In this document: positions 35,301 through 43,037 of the stretch, in pieces
How positions within the stretch are numbered: position 1 is the first letter of the stretch
How the letters are laid out: every line of letters starts with the position of its first letter
Origin: JADJNY01 sp046349615
GTDB lineage: Bacteria; Planctomycetota; UBA1135; GCA-002686595
Direction of reading: 5' to 3'
NCBI GenBank assembly: GCA_046349615.1
Contig: JAXMBZ010000004.1
Coordinates: 124,001 to 188,000, forward strand
DNA length: 64,000 nt
The notes under the pieces: model-generated
Told to the model about the DNA's origin: nothing
The model's input: the letters and a program-made list of their open reading frames with translations, nothing else
Databases searched by the model: none
Translations under genes and position numbers: made by a program

Positions 35301-37386
35301 GCGCGCGTTCGGGCCGTCCCAGCGCGATCCAGCAGAGCGCCGCTTCCGCCTCGAACGCCGACGGCATCGCAGCGTCGATCGACTCCGCCGCGGAGCGCAG
35401 CGCGGCATGGACCTCGAGCGCCTGCTCCGCCTGTCCGGCTTCGCGCAACCTGCGCACCAGCTCGAGGGCCGCGGCGTCGTGTCCACCGTCGAGCCGCGCG
35501 GCCCAGCGATGCGGGAGCAGCGCCCCCGGGCTCGCGTTCGCGCGCTCGAGCTCCGCGGCGCGCAGCGCATGGAGCTCACGCGTCAGGGCCGAAGAGAGCA
35601 AGAGCTCGCGCGGACGGACCCCGATCGAGCGCAGCTCGGTGCCCTCCTCCACGGCCGAGCGCTCGACGTAGCCGGTCGGTTCGAGCTCGGCGAGCGCCGC
35701 AGCGAGCGCGGCGCCGTCGAGCCCTGCGCCGCGTCCGAGTTCCGCGAGCAGCGCGCGCCCGCCGGCGATGAGCAACCCACCGAGCGCGCGCCGGGCCGCG
35801 GCGCCGAGCGCGGCGAGCCGCTCCGCCCGCCGCGCGTCGTCCAGGGCTCCGAGCCGCGCCCATCCCCCGGGAGCGATCCGCAGTCCGCGCCCCGTGTGCA
35901 GCAAGGCCCCGGCGGCGGCGGCCGCGCGGAGTCGAGCGTCGAGTCGGGCGGCGGACCCGCCGCAGGCGCGCTCCAACTCGCGCGCGATCGAACGGACGCG
36001 CTCCGCCGACTCGTCGAGGTGCGGTCCGAGCTCGCGCTCGATCGTCGCGGCGTCGATCGGCACCAGCGTCCGTCGTTCCCAGGCGAGGTCCGTGGAGACC
36101 GGTGCGAACGCTGCACAGACCACGAGCAAGGTCGGTTCACCGCCGACGCCGCTCTGCGCCTGCGCCAGGCTCCGAGCGAGCCCTTCGACGATGCGTTCGT
36201 CCCACGGAGATCCGCTCGGCGCCGCGAACACGATTCCGCCGGCGAGCGAGCCCGAGCGTTCGAGCAGCCAGCGATCGAGGTCGCGGCCGCCGGTGAGCTC
36301 GCGGCGCACGCGCGCGAGTTCGAGCGCGTGCACCGGCGAGCCGTGCAGCGCGAGCGCGAGCCGCAGCGCGGAGAGCACCGCCTGCGCGCCCTCCGTCTCC
36401 ACCACCGTGATCCAGCGCGGGGCGAGGGGCGTGTCGGCGTTGCGCCCGGTACTGAACTCCTCGAACGCCGCGCGGGTGCTCTCGACGAACTCCTCGAACC
36501 AACGCTCGCGGCCGCGCGACACCGACCAACCGAGCGTGCCGGGCTCCTCGGAACCGAGTTCGAGTCCCAGGCGCGGCCCGAGGCGGCGCGCGACCTCGAG
36601 CGCGGTGTCGGGACGCGCGGCTGGGTCGCGCTCGACGAGCTGCGCGACGACGTCGCGCGCCCACTCCGGAAGCTCCTCGACGCGCGTCCCCGCGGCCGTG
36701 AAGAAGTCCTGTTCGGGGAAGCGTCCGTAGAACTCGCGCGCCGTCACGCGGCGGCCGAGGAGGAGCTCGTGCAGCAGGACGCCGAGCGCGAAGAGGTCCG
36801 CTCGACCGTCGATGCGGCCGCCGAGCAGGAGCTCGGGTGCGAGCGCGAACAAGCTGCCCGAGACCCCCTCACCGTTCGCCGCGAGACGCGCGTGCGAAAG
36901 GCCGAAGTCCGTGATCACCGGCTCGGAGCCCGCGCGCACGATCACGTTCGTCGCCTTCAGGTCCGCGTGTACGAAGCCCGCGCGATGGATCGCGTCGAGC
37001 GGGGCGCACAGGCGCGCGACGAGACGCCCGAGCTCGGCGTGCCCCGGGTCGCCGGCCGCGCGAAGACGCTCGCCGACGCGCGCGAGGTCCTCGCCCTCGA
37101 TCCAGCTCCGGAGCGTGAACGGGCGGCCGTCGAGGACGCCGTGGTCGAGCAGCCGCGCGAGGCTCGGATGCCGGACGCGCGCGAGCAGGGCGAGCTCCGG
37201 ATCGACGCCTCGTCGTGCGTCCGCCGCGGGCAGGAGCCGCAGCACCCCGAACTCGCCCCCGCGGCGGACCCGCACGACCTGGCCTTGTGCCCCGGCCGCG
37301 AGCTCGCGGTCGAACAGCCAGCCCGCCGGGAGCGAGGGCTGGACCGGCTGGCCGGCCGGCGAGGATCGGGGGGCCGTGGATTCCAT
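32326..37386 (-). CDS. Giant Ser/Thr-kinase-like / TPR / GAF / sigma54 AAA+ / Fis-HTH fusion regulator
   Basis: A 1,686-residue cytoplasmic regulator. Residues 24-275 form a protein kinase domain: GxxGxV loop at 32-37, HADLKATN (140-147, catalytic Asp142), DFG (160-162) and APE (183-185). The ATP-binding lysine of beta-strand 3 is Arg50. Residues about 300-640 look like a degenerate STAND-ATPase region without Walker A. About 640-1050 is helical with TPR-like repeats. GAF spans about 1180-1330, then a short coiled coil. A sigma54-interacting AAA+ domain follows: Walker A GESGTGKE (1398), GAFTGA (about 1445) and Walker B LFLDEIGE. A Fis HTH ends it (GDKRKAAEMLGISRAKVYQRL). GAFTGA is intact, so sigma54 activation is expected. 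An ATG at 37401 is an alternative start. Confidence 0.88.
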   Translation of the reverse strand: MESTAPRSSPAGQPVQPSLPAGWLFDRELAAGAQGQVVRVRRGGEFGVLRLLPAADARRGVDPELALLARVRHPSLARLLDHGVLDGRPFTLRSWIEGEDLARVGERLRAAGDPGHAELGRLVARLCAPLDAIHRAGFVHADLKATNVIVRAGSEPVITDFGLSHARLAANGEGVSGSLFALAPELLLGGRIDGRADLFALGVLLHELLLGRRVTAREFYGRFPEQDFFTAAGTRVEELPEWARDVVAQLVERDPAARPDTALEVARRLGPRLGLELGSEEPGTLGWSVSRGRERWFEEFVESTRAAFEEFSTGRNADTPLAPRWITVVETEGAQAVLSALRLALALHGSPVHALELARVRRELTGGRDLDRWLLERSGSLAGGIVFAAPSGSPWDERIVEGLARSLAQAQSGVGGEPTLLVVCAAFAPVSTDLAWERRTLVPIDAATIERELGPHLDESAERVRSIARELERACGGSAARLDARLRAAAAAGALLHTGRGLRIAPGGWARLGALDDARRAERLAALGAAARRALGGLLIAGGRALLAELGRGAGLDGAALAAALAELEPTGYVERSAVEEGTELRSIGVRPRELLLSSALTRELHALRAAELERANASPGALLPHRWAARLDGGHDAAALELVRRLREAGQAEQALEVHAALRSAAESIDAAMPSAFEAEAALCWIALGRPERALDLVRGLDDAPSAAERAHAACVHGAAAILRHDWAVAEEQFVIAATLRPDDPSDAWHGLGRVYFESRRDAELDKLAEDARARVHAPLAARVIDSLDNLRAMSAFRRGDPTTARAQLERGLQEACNARDAAREAGVRINLATVLRRSGAIADALAHARRSQDLYDEAGHLPGLAQARALVAGILRDQGELGEAAALFTSALALRERLGDASGAAAVRGMLGLVLAERGHARSAELELASAARALERGGRASFAMPLAARAEELRVRFAPPGRPAGVPARRTEGERAAEADPRLLTSRARVQWLAFDRRGAVETARRAGVLAARLGHPLPEAEAHWLLDALRRTGERSVDAAEAAPLANEADVAPLVHEDRIVFDHLVADLGEDAAAHAAMACVRGLVECGRDDRAARLAIAIAARCPAPELAREAAALAETAFARCAAGLGADEAARLRRTLLSMPDPWPADLDARTPTANGEEELEMDVVALLDINHRLVKQEALRDLLGAIVEGALGVTGAERGFLVLEEDGELSFDTALDSRRGDIAAPDLEVSKSIVRQALDAGRVLRLSNAVDDPQLAASPSVVALELRSILCAPFQVEPGLRGVIYLDHRLQRGAFAARAERLLALLADQAALAVRQVRRVEEIRRLNRELSKQVQHKESDLRAARAALREANVALPASGMVGNAPPMRAVHKLIERAAPSKLSVLVVGESGTGKELVARALHSLSPRAAGPFVSENCAAFPESLIESELFGYKKGAFTGADSDRPGLFERAEGGTLFLDEIGELPLALQAKLLRVLETGEVRRVGDSRVRHADFRLVAATNRDLEAEVREGRFRADLFYRLDGLRVALPALRERIEDVPELVDHFLRLENARTGLSKKVDRAVVARLCRRAWPGNVRELANEVTRLYVLSEGDVVDPELVRTAGATREPASSAADPFAAGVPTLEELEKRAILRALELASGDKRKAAEMLGISRAKVYQRLKDWRLDGGDAGKEEA

Positions 37387-37401
37387 GGCGTGGACGATCA
37401 T

Positions 37402-37869
37402 CCAACTTCTGGATGTCCCGTCCAGCTCTCGGCCTCGAACCCGGACGACCTGGAGCGCACCGGCCGCGGAACGCCGGGGGAGGCTCCGCGACGATCGACG
37501 GCGGCCGACTCCTGGAGAGGCATGCGGCTCGACGCGGCCAAACGGCATGCCCCGGAGCTCGCCCCGCTCCCCCACGCCTCCGAAGCTCGGCCGGCTTGCA
37601 TCGCCTCGCTCCCGTCGCGGCCGCAGGCCGCGTGTGCGCTTTCGAGCCGCCGGCCGACGGAACCGGCGTCGCGCGGATCCACGCCGACACCCGCGGCGCC
37701 CACGCGGTGCGTCCCCCGAGGTCGACGGGCTCCCGCTCGAGTTCGACGGAGGCCCGCACGCCCGCGGAGGCTTGCGCGCCGCGCTCTCGTCGCGCGCCCG
37801 CCCCTCTGACGAAGCGTTCACGTCGTCTGCGTTGTCGCGCGCGTCCCGCGTCGTGACAATCCGCGCTCC
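37402..37869. other. Gene-free divergent control region between the kinase/sigma54 and polyketide genes
   Basis: No open frame here looks like a gene; all long frames are shadows of high-G+C sequence. The region holds the inverted pair GGCATGC (37519-37525) and GCATGCC (37545-37551), the second inside the perfect palindrome GGCATGCC (37544-37551). The sigma70-like promoter of the polyketide operon is at its right end. I saw no convincing -24/-12 sigma54 promoter. Confidence 0.6.
37832..37860 (+). promoter_or_regulatory. Candidate promoter of the type III polyketide operon
   Basis: TTGTCG (37832-37837), exactly 17 bp, then GACAAT (37855-37860). The -10 ends 9 bp before the ATG at 37870, so the transcript would start within about 3 bases of the start codon and be essentially leaderless. 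No ribosome-binding site is visible, which fits. Confidence 0.45.
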
Positions 37870-38922
37870 ATGACCGATCGCCACGCGCCGCGCATCCTCT
37901 CCGTCGCGACCGCCTTTCCGCCGTTCACGGTCGACGTCGCGGCGACGATCGCGGGCATGCGACGGCTCTTCCCGGCCGAGGACCCCGCGTTCGTCGCGCA
38001 ACTCGTCGAGCGCAGCGGCGTGGAGCGCAGACACCTCGCGTGCGACGTCGAGGGCACGCTGCAGCGCCGCTCGTTCGACGAGAAGAACCGGCAGTACCAG
38101 GAGATCGCCTTCTCGCTCGCGAACGACGCCGCGCGCCGCGCGCTCGAGCGCGCTCGCGTCGAGCCCGAACGCATCGACGTCGTGATCGACACGTCGTGCA
38201 CGGGGATCGCGATCCCCGCGCTCGACACGGCGCTCGCGCCGGCCCTCGGGCTCCGCCCCGACGTGCGGCGCATCCCGATCACCGAGAGCGGCTGCGCAGC
38301 GGGCGCGTTGGCGTTGGGACTCGCGGGCGAGCTCGGACGCCTGGGCAAGACCACGCTGGTCGTCGCCGTCGAGCTGTGTTCGATCACGCTCCGGGACGAC
38401 GACCGCTCCCGGACGAACGTCGTGTCGTGCGCGATCTTCGGCGACGGAGCGGGAGCCGCCGTCGTCGGACCAGGCTCGAGCGGTCCCGTCTTCGAGTGGA
38501 CCGCGTCGCACCTGTTCCCGCGCAGCCGGCACTTGATGGGCTTCGACGTCGGCTCGAGCGGCCTCGGCATCGTGCTCGACCGCGAACTGCCGGTGTTCCT
38601 CCTTCGAGCGCTGAAGCCCGCGCTCGACGGTCTGCTCGCGCCGCGCGGGCGCGAGTTCGGCGCGTTCGAGCGGCTCTGGGTCCACCCCGGCGGACGGCGC
38701 ATCCTCGAGGCGATCACGGAGCTCTACGGGCTCGACGAGGACGCGCTGTGGGCGTCGCGCGAAGCGCTCGCGCGTCACGGCAACCTCTCTTCCGCGACCG
38801 TCTTCAGCGTGCTCGAGCAAGACCTCGCCCGGCGCTCTCCGCGCGCGGGCGAAAACGCCTTGCTCGTCGGCATCGGCCCCGGGCTCTCGCTCGAAGCGTC
38901 CGCGTGGCGCTTCGTGGAGTGA
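37870..38922 (+). CDS. Type III polyketide synthase (chalcone/stilbene synthase family)
   Basis: A 350-residue homodimeric-type synthase that extends an acyl-CoA starter with malonyl-CoA and cyclises it. The catalytic triad is complete: Cys142 in TESGCAAGAL, His272 in WVHPGG and Asn305 in RHGNLSSAT. GFDVGSSGLGIVLDRELP and the C-terminal IGPGLSLE are also typical. Bacterial homologues make alkylpyrones, alkylresorcinols or pentaketides; the product is not predictable from sequence. It is the first gene of a three-gene operon, 4 bp before the methyltransferase. The next two genes match the tailoring steps of BpsA/BpsB-like systems. Confidence 0.93.
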   Translation: MTDRHAPRILSVATAFPPFTVDVAATIAGMRRLFPAEDPAFVAQLVERSGVERRHLACDVEGTLQRRSFDEKNRQYQEIAFSLANDAARRALERARVEPERIDVVIDTSCTGIAIPALDTALAPALGLRPDVRRIPITESGCAAGALALGLAGELGRLGKTTLVVAVELCSITLRDDDRSRTNVVSCAIFGDGAGAAVVGPGSSGPVFEWTASHLFPRSRHLMGFDVGSSGLGIVLDRELPVFLLRALKPALDGLLAPRGREFGAFERLWVHPGGRRILEAITELYGLDEDALWASREALARHGNLSSATVFSVLEQDLARRSPRAGENALLVGIGPGLSLEASAWRFVE

Positions 38923-38926
38923 GCCC

Positions 38927-39514
38927 GTGCTCCCGGCCTGGACTCCGATCGCGCTCGGCCTCGTCGTGGCCGCGCAACGGCTCGGGGAGCTCGCCTGGAG
39001 CCGACGTTTGGAGCGCGCGGTCGCGCGGCGGCCCGGTGCGCTGGCGGAGTCCCGCGTCGCGTTCGGCGCCATGTTCGCCGCGCACGCGGGGCTCGTCGTG
39101 CTGCCGCCGCTGGAAGCCGCGCTCCTTCCAGTCGTTCTTCCGGACACGGTGCGTCTCGTCGCACTCGGCGTCTTCCTCGCGGCGCAGTGCCTGCGGTACT
39201 GGGCGATCCGCTCCCTGGGTCCGGCGTGGAACGTGCGCGCGCGCGTCACGCCCGAGCTCGGCGTCTCGACGCGCGGCCCCTACCGGTGGATCCGCCATCC
39301 GAACTACCTCGCGGTGCTGCTCGAATTCGCAGCGGTGCCCGTCGCCGCGGGGAGTCCCTGGAGCGCGCTGTTCCTGAACGCGGTCCATGCTCCGATCCTC
39401 GCCGCGCGCATCCGCCGCGAGGAGGCGCTGCTCGCTTCCATCCCCGGCTACGCGCGGGCGATGGCCGGCAAGGGCCGGTTCTTCCCCCGTGCGCGCGCGA
39501 CCGAGGTCCGATGA
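38927..39514 (+). CDS. Isoprenylcysteine carboxyl methyltransferase (ICMT)-family membrane protein
   Basis: A 195-residue integral membrane protein with several hydrophobic helices and the ICMT signature RGPYRWIRHPNYLAVLLEF, followed by EEALLASIPGYARAM. ICMT enzymes transfer methyl from S-adenosylmethionine. In Bacillus the homologue BpsB (YpbQ) O-methylates alkylpyrones made by the partner type III synthase, and the gene order here is the same. The start is GTG at 38927, 4 bp after the synthase stop. Its stop overlaps the next ATG by 4 bp (ATGA), so all three genes are coupled. Confidence 0.9.
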   Translation: MLPAWTPIALGLVVAAQRLGELAWSRRLERAVARRPGALAESRVAFGAMFAAHAGLVVLPPLEAALLPVVLPDTVRLVALGVFLAAQCLRYWAIRSLGPAWNVRARVTPELGVSTRGPYRWIRHPNYLAVLLEFAAVPVAAGSPWSALFLNAVHAPILAARIRREEALLASIPGYARAMAGKGRFFPRARATEVR

Positions 39515-40635
39515 CCGCGCCCACCTTCGACGTCGCCGTGATCGGCGGCGGCCCGGCAGGGCTCACGGCCGCGCTCACGGCCGCGCGCGCGGGCGCATCG
39601 ATCGCGCTCTTCGAGCCGCAGGGCCGCGGCTTCGACAAGCCGTGCGGTGAAGGCATCCTCCCGCGCGGCGTCGCCGTCCTCGAGCGGCTCGGATGCCTCC
39701 CCGAGCCGGCGTCCCGGCGTGCGTTCGACGGCCTCGAATACTGGCTGCGGGGGCGGCTGCGGCTCGAACTCGCGCTCGACTCGACCGCGTACGCCGTGGA
39801 GCGTCCGGCCTTGCTCGCGGCGTTCTGGCGCGAGCTCGACCTCCGCCGCATCCGCGTGGTCTCGGCGCGCGCGCGCGTCGACGAGCGGGAACACGGGCAC
39901 TTCTGCGTGTCCACTCCGCACGGTGATTCGGTCCGCGCCCGCGTGATCGTCGACGCCGCAGGCGCGCGCGGACGCGCGGACGCGATGCCCGCGCCACGCG
40001 CGGAGGCCGTCGGCCGTGTCGGCGTCCGCGCGCGCGCACGAGCCGCGCGCGCGATCGAACGCGTCGAGGTGCACTTCGGCGCCGAGGGCGAGGTCTACCT
40101 CACCCCGCTGCCGTGCGGACGGGTCAACGTCGCGGTCCTCCTGCATGCGCACGCGGTCCGTGCACGCGGCGCGCGGGCCCTGTTCGACGGCGCGCTCGCG
40201 CTCCATCCCGCCGCGCGCACGGTCGTCGGCGCGATCGAGACCGAGCCGGAGGCCCGCGCGTTGCGTCCTCACGGGCTCGAACGCGCCGTCCGGCCCGCGT
40301 GGTTCCCTTGCGGAGACGCCGCCGTCGCCGTCGATCCCATCCTCGGCGCCGGAGTCGGGGCCGCCGTCGAGAGCGGCGAGGCGGCAGGACTCGGCGCGCT
40401 CGCGGTGCTGGACGGAGCGGACGAGCTCGCCGCCGTGCGCTCCCACCACGTCTGGGTTCGACGCGCGACGGCGCGCGCGCGCCTCGTCGCGCGCGGTCTC
40501 GTCTTCTTGTCCCAACACGCGCAGCTCGCGGACACCATCGCGGGCGGGCTCGCGCGCGCTCCCGCGGTGGGCCGGGCCTGCGTCCGCTTCGCGCTCGCCG
40601 GGCCGCGTCGGCGTCCGCGCTTCAACGCTTCGTGA
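39511..40635 (+). CDS. FAD-dependent oxidoreductase (geranylgeranyl reductase/monooxygenase-like) of the polyketide operon
   Basis: A 374-residue flavoprotein with an N-terminal dinucleotide fold (DVAVIGGGPAGLTAALTAARAG), CGEGILPRGVAVL, and the late FAD motif FPCGDAAVAVDPILGAGVGAAVESG with GD. Such proteins hydroxylate or reduce polyketide rings or isoprenoid chains. The start overlaps the methyltransferase stop in ATGA. The gene is always found near type III synthases in related genomes as I recall them, which fits ring oxidation of an alkylpyrone or alkylresorcinol, but the reaction is inferred. Its last 14 bp overlap the convergent lipoprotein gene. Confidence 0.85.
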   Translation: MTAPTFDVAVIGGGPAGLTAALTAARAGASIALFEPQGRGFDKPCGEGILPRGVAVLERLGCLPEPASRRAFDGLEYWLRGRLRLELALDSTAYAVERPALLAAFWRELDLRRIRVVSARARVDEREHGHFCVSTPHGDSVRARVIVDAAGARGRADAMPAPRAEAVGRVGVRARARAARAIERVEVHFGAEGEVYLTPLPCGRVNVAVLLHAHAVRARGARALFDGALALHPAARTVVGAIETEPEARALRPHGLERAVRPAWFPCGDAAVAVDPILGAGVGAAVESGEAAGLGALAVLDGADELAAVRSHHVWVRRATARARLVARGLVFLSQHAQLADTIAGGLARAPAVGRACVRFALAGPRRRPRFNAS

Positions 40636-41074
40636 GCTCGCGCGCGCGGATCAGGCTGCCGCGCTCCCAGGACTCCTCGTAGGCAGGCGTGCCGGCGGGG
40701 TCGTAGTAGACCCAGCGCCCGTCCTTCTGCCCGTCGCGATATTCGCCCTTCGAGCGGGGCGCGCCGCCGGGATGGTTCTCGATCCAGGCTCCGGAGCGGC
40801 GCCCCGCGACGTACTCGCCGCGGCGGAGCACGGCCCCGTCCTCGCCGTGGAACGTCCAGGTTCCATCGGGCTCGCCGCGTCGGTAGTCGACCTCGCGCTC
40901 GAGCGTGCCGTCCGGGTAGTAGTTGCGGCGGACGCCGTCCCGCAGCGCGCCGCGCCACTCCGCCTCCTCGTACCTTGCGCCGTCGGGGTACGCGAGCACG
41001 CGGGTGTCCGGCGCGCAGGCGGCGAGCGCCAGGAAAACGAGCGCTGCGGAGACGGAACGGTCCGAGACGTTCAT
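40622..41074 (-). CDS. Short MORN-variant (YwqK-like) lipoprotein
   Basis: A 150-residue lipoprotein (VFLALAACAP) with about four MORN-variant repeats, for example DGTWTFHGEDGAVLRRGEYVAG and DGRWVYYDPAGTPAYEESW (quoted by ends: DGTWTFHGEDG, DGRWVYYDPAG). Smaller relative of the 320-residue protein at 22815-23777. The stop lies 14 bp inside the end of the flavoprotein gene, so the two messages overlap at their 3' ends. Databases may call it a YwqK antitoxin, but no toxin is adjacent. Exported to the membrane surface; ligand unknown. Confidence 0.78.
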   Translation of the reverse strand: MNVSDRSVSAALVFLALAACAPDTRVLAYPDGARYEEAEWRGALRDGVRRNYYPDGTLEREVDYRRGEPDGTWTFHGEDGAVLRRGEYVAGRRSGAWIENHPGGAPRSKGEYRDGQKDGRWVYYDPAGTPAYEESWERGSLIRARELTKR

Positions 41075-41147
41075 GCGCTCAAGGTGCGTGAAAACCCTTC
41101 CGGGAACAAGCGCGACCGCGCGCACGTCGAACCTTCGGCCCCGCGCC

Positions 41148-41176
41148 TTGACACCCTTTCCAGGGCAGGCGACGAT
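41148..41176 (+). promoter_or_regulatory. Candidate sigma70-like promoter
   Basis: TTGACA (41148-41153), 17 bp, then GACGAT (41171-41176). It lies about 73 bp upstream of the PQQ-type dehydrogenase start at 41249. The -35 is perfect; the -10 matches three of six bases. Confidence 0.4.
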
Positions 41177-41248
41177 TTCTACACGGCCCGATTCGGAGTG
41201 CGATCCGGACGGGCCCCGTTTCGTTTTTTCCCCAGCCGAGCGAACCCG

Positions 41249-42913
41249 ATGCGCTTCGACACCCTGGTCCCGAACCTCCTCCTCGCGCTGCTGCCCGCGG
41301 CGCTCCTCAGTCCGCTCGCCACGGCACAAACGCTGCGGACTTCGCTGGTCGCCAGCGGCTTCGCCCGGCCGACGAACCTGGTCCCGATCCCCGGGGATCC
41401 GACCCGCCTCGTCGTGACGGAGCAGTGGACCGGCAACCTCAAGCTCATCAAGAACGGCGTCGTGGTCACCACGCCGTTCCTCACGGTGACCGGGGTCTCC
41501 ACCGGCAACGAGCAGGGCCTCCTCGGCCTCGCGTTCCACCCCGACTTCCTCACGAACGGCCGCTTCTACGTCAACTTCACGAACAGCACGGGGACGACGA
41601 TCCTCCGTGAGTACGTGATCTCGAATCCGACGCAGGACGTCGCGGCCGTCACCGCGACCAACCAGGTCCTCTCGGTCTCCCAGCCGCAGTCGAACCACAA
41701 CGGCGGCTGCCTCCAGTTCGGGCCCGACGGTTACCTGTACGCGGGCTTCGGAGACGGCGGCAACGGCTGCGACACGGGCACCGGGCACGCGACGAACGGC
41801 AACGGCCAGACGTTGACGACCTACCTCGGCAAGATGCTGCGGATCGACGTCGACAACGCGCCGACGTACGTCCCCGCGGGCAACCCCTTCGCCGCCTCCT
41901 CGTTCCCGCTGATCTGGACCTACGGCCTGCGCAACCCCTGGCGCTTCAGCTTCGACAAGCTCACCGGCGACCTGTACATCGCCGACGTCGGCCAGAATGC
42001 CGTCGAAGAGATCAACTTCGAGCCCGCGGGCGCGGGTGCCGGCCTGAACTACGGCTGGCGCTGCTTCGAGGGCAACTCGTGCTCGAGCGCGAGCGCCTGC
42101 GCGACGACGCCGTGCAGCTGCGTCTCGACCGGCCTCGTCTTCCCGATCCAGACCTACACGCACTCGGTGGGATTCTGCATCACCGGCGGCTTCGTCTACC
42201 GCGGCGCGAACATCCCCGCGCTCGCCGGAACCTACTTCTACGCGGACTACTCGACGAACAAGCTGTGGAGCTTCAAGTACACGCAGGCGGGCGGTCTGAC
42301 GAACTTCACCGACCGCACGACGCAGCTCGACCCTCCCGGGACGCCGACGATCACGACCGTGACGACCTTCGGCCAGGACCTCGCCGGCGAGCTCTACATC
42401 GTCGAGCAGGGCGGCGAGATCTGGCGCATCGACGGCACGCCTCCGGGCACGGCGAACTGCGCGGGTGACGGCAGCCTCCCGCTCGACTGCCCGTGCAGCA
42501 ACACGGGCGCCGTCGGTCACGGCTGCGCGAACTCCGCGAACTCGAACGGCGCGCTGCTCTCGGGCGTCGGCGACACCGGTTCCGACAGCGTCCGCCTCGA
42601 CACGACGCTGATGCCGACCACGAGCTCGTGCATCTTCCTCAAGGGCGATCTCTACGACAGCAACTCCGTCAACTTCGGTGACGGCCTCCTCTGCACGAGC
42701 GGCGCGCTGATCCGCCTGCGCACGAAGATCGCCAGCGCGGGAGCGGCGAGCTTCCCCGACTCGACGGACACGGTGACGCTCTCGGCTCGCGGCAGCACTC
42801 CGCCGGGCTCGGGACTGACGGCGTACTACCAGACGTACTACCGCAACGCCTCGGCGTCGTTCTGCCCGCCCGAGACGTTCAACGTCTCGAACGGCTACCA
42901 GATCACCTGGTGA
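41249..42913 (+). CDS. PQQ-dependent sugar dehydrogenase-like (glucose/sorbosone) protein with shared Cys-rich C-terminal module
   Basis: A 554-residue exported protein: leader LLLALLPAALLSPLATAQ, then a six-bladed propeller of the GDH-B/L-sorbosone dehydrogenase family. Motifs: GLLGLAFHPDF, HNGGCLQFGPDGYLYAGFGDGG (ends HNGGCLQFGP and YAGFGDGG), YGLRNPWRFSFD and ADVGQNAVEEINF. These enzymes oxidise aldoses with PQQ and Ca. From about residue 400 a Cys-rich tail repeats the module of two other proteins in the window: CPCSNTGAVGHGC, SSCIFLKGD, FGDGLLC, YRNASASFCPP and terminal NGYQITW. Whether it is an active dehydrogenase or a propeller adhesin is unclear. Confidence 0.85.
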   Translation: MRFDTLVPNLLLALLPAALLSPLATAQTLRTSLVASGFARPTNLVPIPGDPTRLVVTEQWTGNLKLIKNGVVVTTPFLTVTGVSTGNEQGLLGLAFHPDFLTNGRFYVNFTNSTGTTILREYVISNPTQDVAAVTATNQVLSVSQPQSNHNGGCLQFGPDGYLYAGFGDGGNGCDTGTGHATNGNGQTLTTYLGKMLRIDVDNAPTYVPAGNPFAASSFPLIWTYGLRNPWRFSFDKLTGDLYIADVGQNAVEEINFEPAGAGAGLNYGWRCFEGNSCSSASACATTPCSCVSTGLVFPIQTYTHSVGFCITGGFVYRGANIPALAGTYFYADYSTNKLWSFKYTQAGGLTNFTDRTTQLDPPGTPTITTVTTFGQDLAGELYIVEQGGEIWRIDGTPPGTANCAGDGSLPLDCPCSNTGAVGHGCANSANSNGALLSGVGDTGSDSVRLDTTLMPTTSSCIFLKGDLYDSNSVNFGDGLLCTSGALIRLRTKIASAGAASFPDSTDTVTLSARGSTPPGSGLTAYYQTYYRNASASFCPPETFNVSNGYQITW

Positions 42914-43024
42914 TCCCCGGCGCGGCTCGTCCGCGCAGCTCGGATCGATGCGAGGCCGGCCGCGAGGTCGGCCTCGTCGTTTCAAGCGGGCTTCGCGGCG
43001 ATGGCGATGCGGCGGACGGACTGC

Positions 43025-43030
43025 TAGTTT
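43025..43030 (+). promoter_or_regulatory. Candidate start-proximal -10 for the third sulfatase-like gene
   Basis: TGCTAGTTT is an extended -10 whose hexamer TAGTTT ends 7 bp before the GTG at 43038. No ribosome-binding site is present. The layout suggests a leaderless transcript starting at the GTG. Confidence 0.4.
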
Positions 43031-43037
43031 CCCCTTC

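Noticed and set aside
37402..39249. A 2,307-codon open frame on the minus strand extending the kinase/sigma54 gene by over 600 codons
   Set aside because: The upstream part is Arg/Ala/Ser-rich, lacks domain patterns and runs antisense through the type III polyketide synthase gene, which has full catalytic motifs. It is an artefact of high G+C.
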